A DNA stretch of 14,871 nucleotides, from the NCBI GenBank assembly GCA_005888335.1, contig VAWY01000138.1, positions 1 through 14,871 of the forward strand, given 5' to 3'. The translations under genes and the position numbers were made by a program. The notes beneath the pieces were generated by a model. The model worked only from the letters and a program-made list of their open reading frames with translations, was not told the DNA's origin and did no database searches. The stretch is from Actinomycetota bacterium (GTDB taxonomy: Bacteria; Actinomycetota; Thermoleophilia; Solirubrobacterales; Solirubrobacteraceae). Of this stretch, positions 14,843 through 14,871 are shown in pieces. Each line of letters opens with the position of its first letter. Position 1 is the stretch's first letter.

Positions 14843-14871
14843 GCCCGTGGCTATCGGACGCAAAGAGCGGA

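Overview
The window is about 14.9 kb of very GC-rich DNA, with strong G/C preference at third codon positions and long open antisense frames as a by-product. The gene content suggests a high-GC actinobacterium: a mycobacterial LigC-type ATP-dependent DNA ligase, a type IV pilus ATPase, a polysaccharide deacetylase fused to a processive glycosyltransferase, and a lytic transglycosylase joined to an NlpC/P60 domain whose Cys motif reads GYDCSGSVSYALH. I would guess class Thermoleophilia (Solirubrobacterales). That placement is inferred from protein style, not from a marker gene. I see no rRNA, tRNA, CRISPR array, transposase or phage gene.

Layout. (1) 1-4708, minus strand: a large cell-wall hydrolase gene followed by pilB, which runs off the left edge. 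The pilB ribosome-binding site overlaps the hydrolase stop codon, so the two look translationally coupled. The hydrolase gene carries an apparent -1 frameshift near 2995-3020, inside an M23-like domain. (2) 4771-6101, plus strand: divergently transcribed ligC, then a small hydrophobic protein that begins at or just after the ligC stop. (3) 6102-6407: the only gap over 300 bases. It holds a 49-base inverted repeat with 22-base arms and an AT-only loop. (4) 6408-10297, plus strand: a glycerate kinase, a membrane-anchored disordered protein, and a 709-aa polysaccharide deacetylase/glycosyltransferase fusion resembling PNAG-type matrix synthases. The last two overlap by ATGA. (5) 10308-14842, minus strand: a FIST-domain sensor gene overlapping (ATGA) a GAF-GGDEF-EAL cyclic-di-GMP gene, then a secreted beta-lactamase-fold serine hydrolase that converges on the glycosyltransferase.

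How the parts may work together (inference). Several pieces concern the cell envelope and surface life: a type IV pilus motor with an MshEN-like N-terminal domain, a peptidoglycan-remodelling enzyme, an exopolysaccharide synthase-deacetylase, a cyclic-di-GMP turnover protein with its probable sensor, and a secreted serine hydrolase. Both pili and PNAG-type synthases are known c-di-GMP outputs in other bacteria, so the window may be a loose surface-attachment neighbourhood. Nothing in the sequence proves that link. The least expected items are the frameshifted multidomain hydrolase with its uncharacterised N-terminal segment before the membrane anchor, the large hairpin at 6183-6231, and the FIST/GGDEF-EAL pair.
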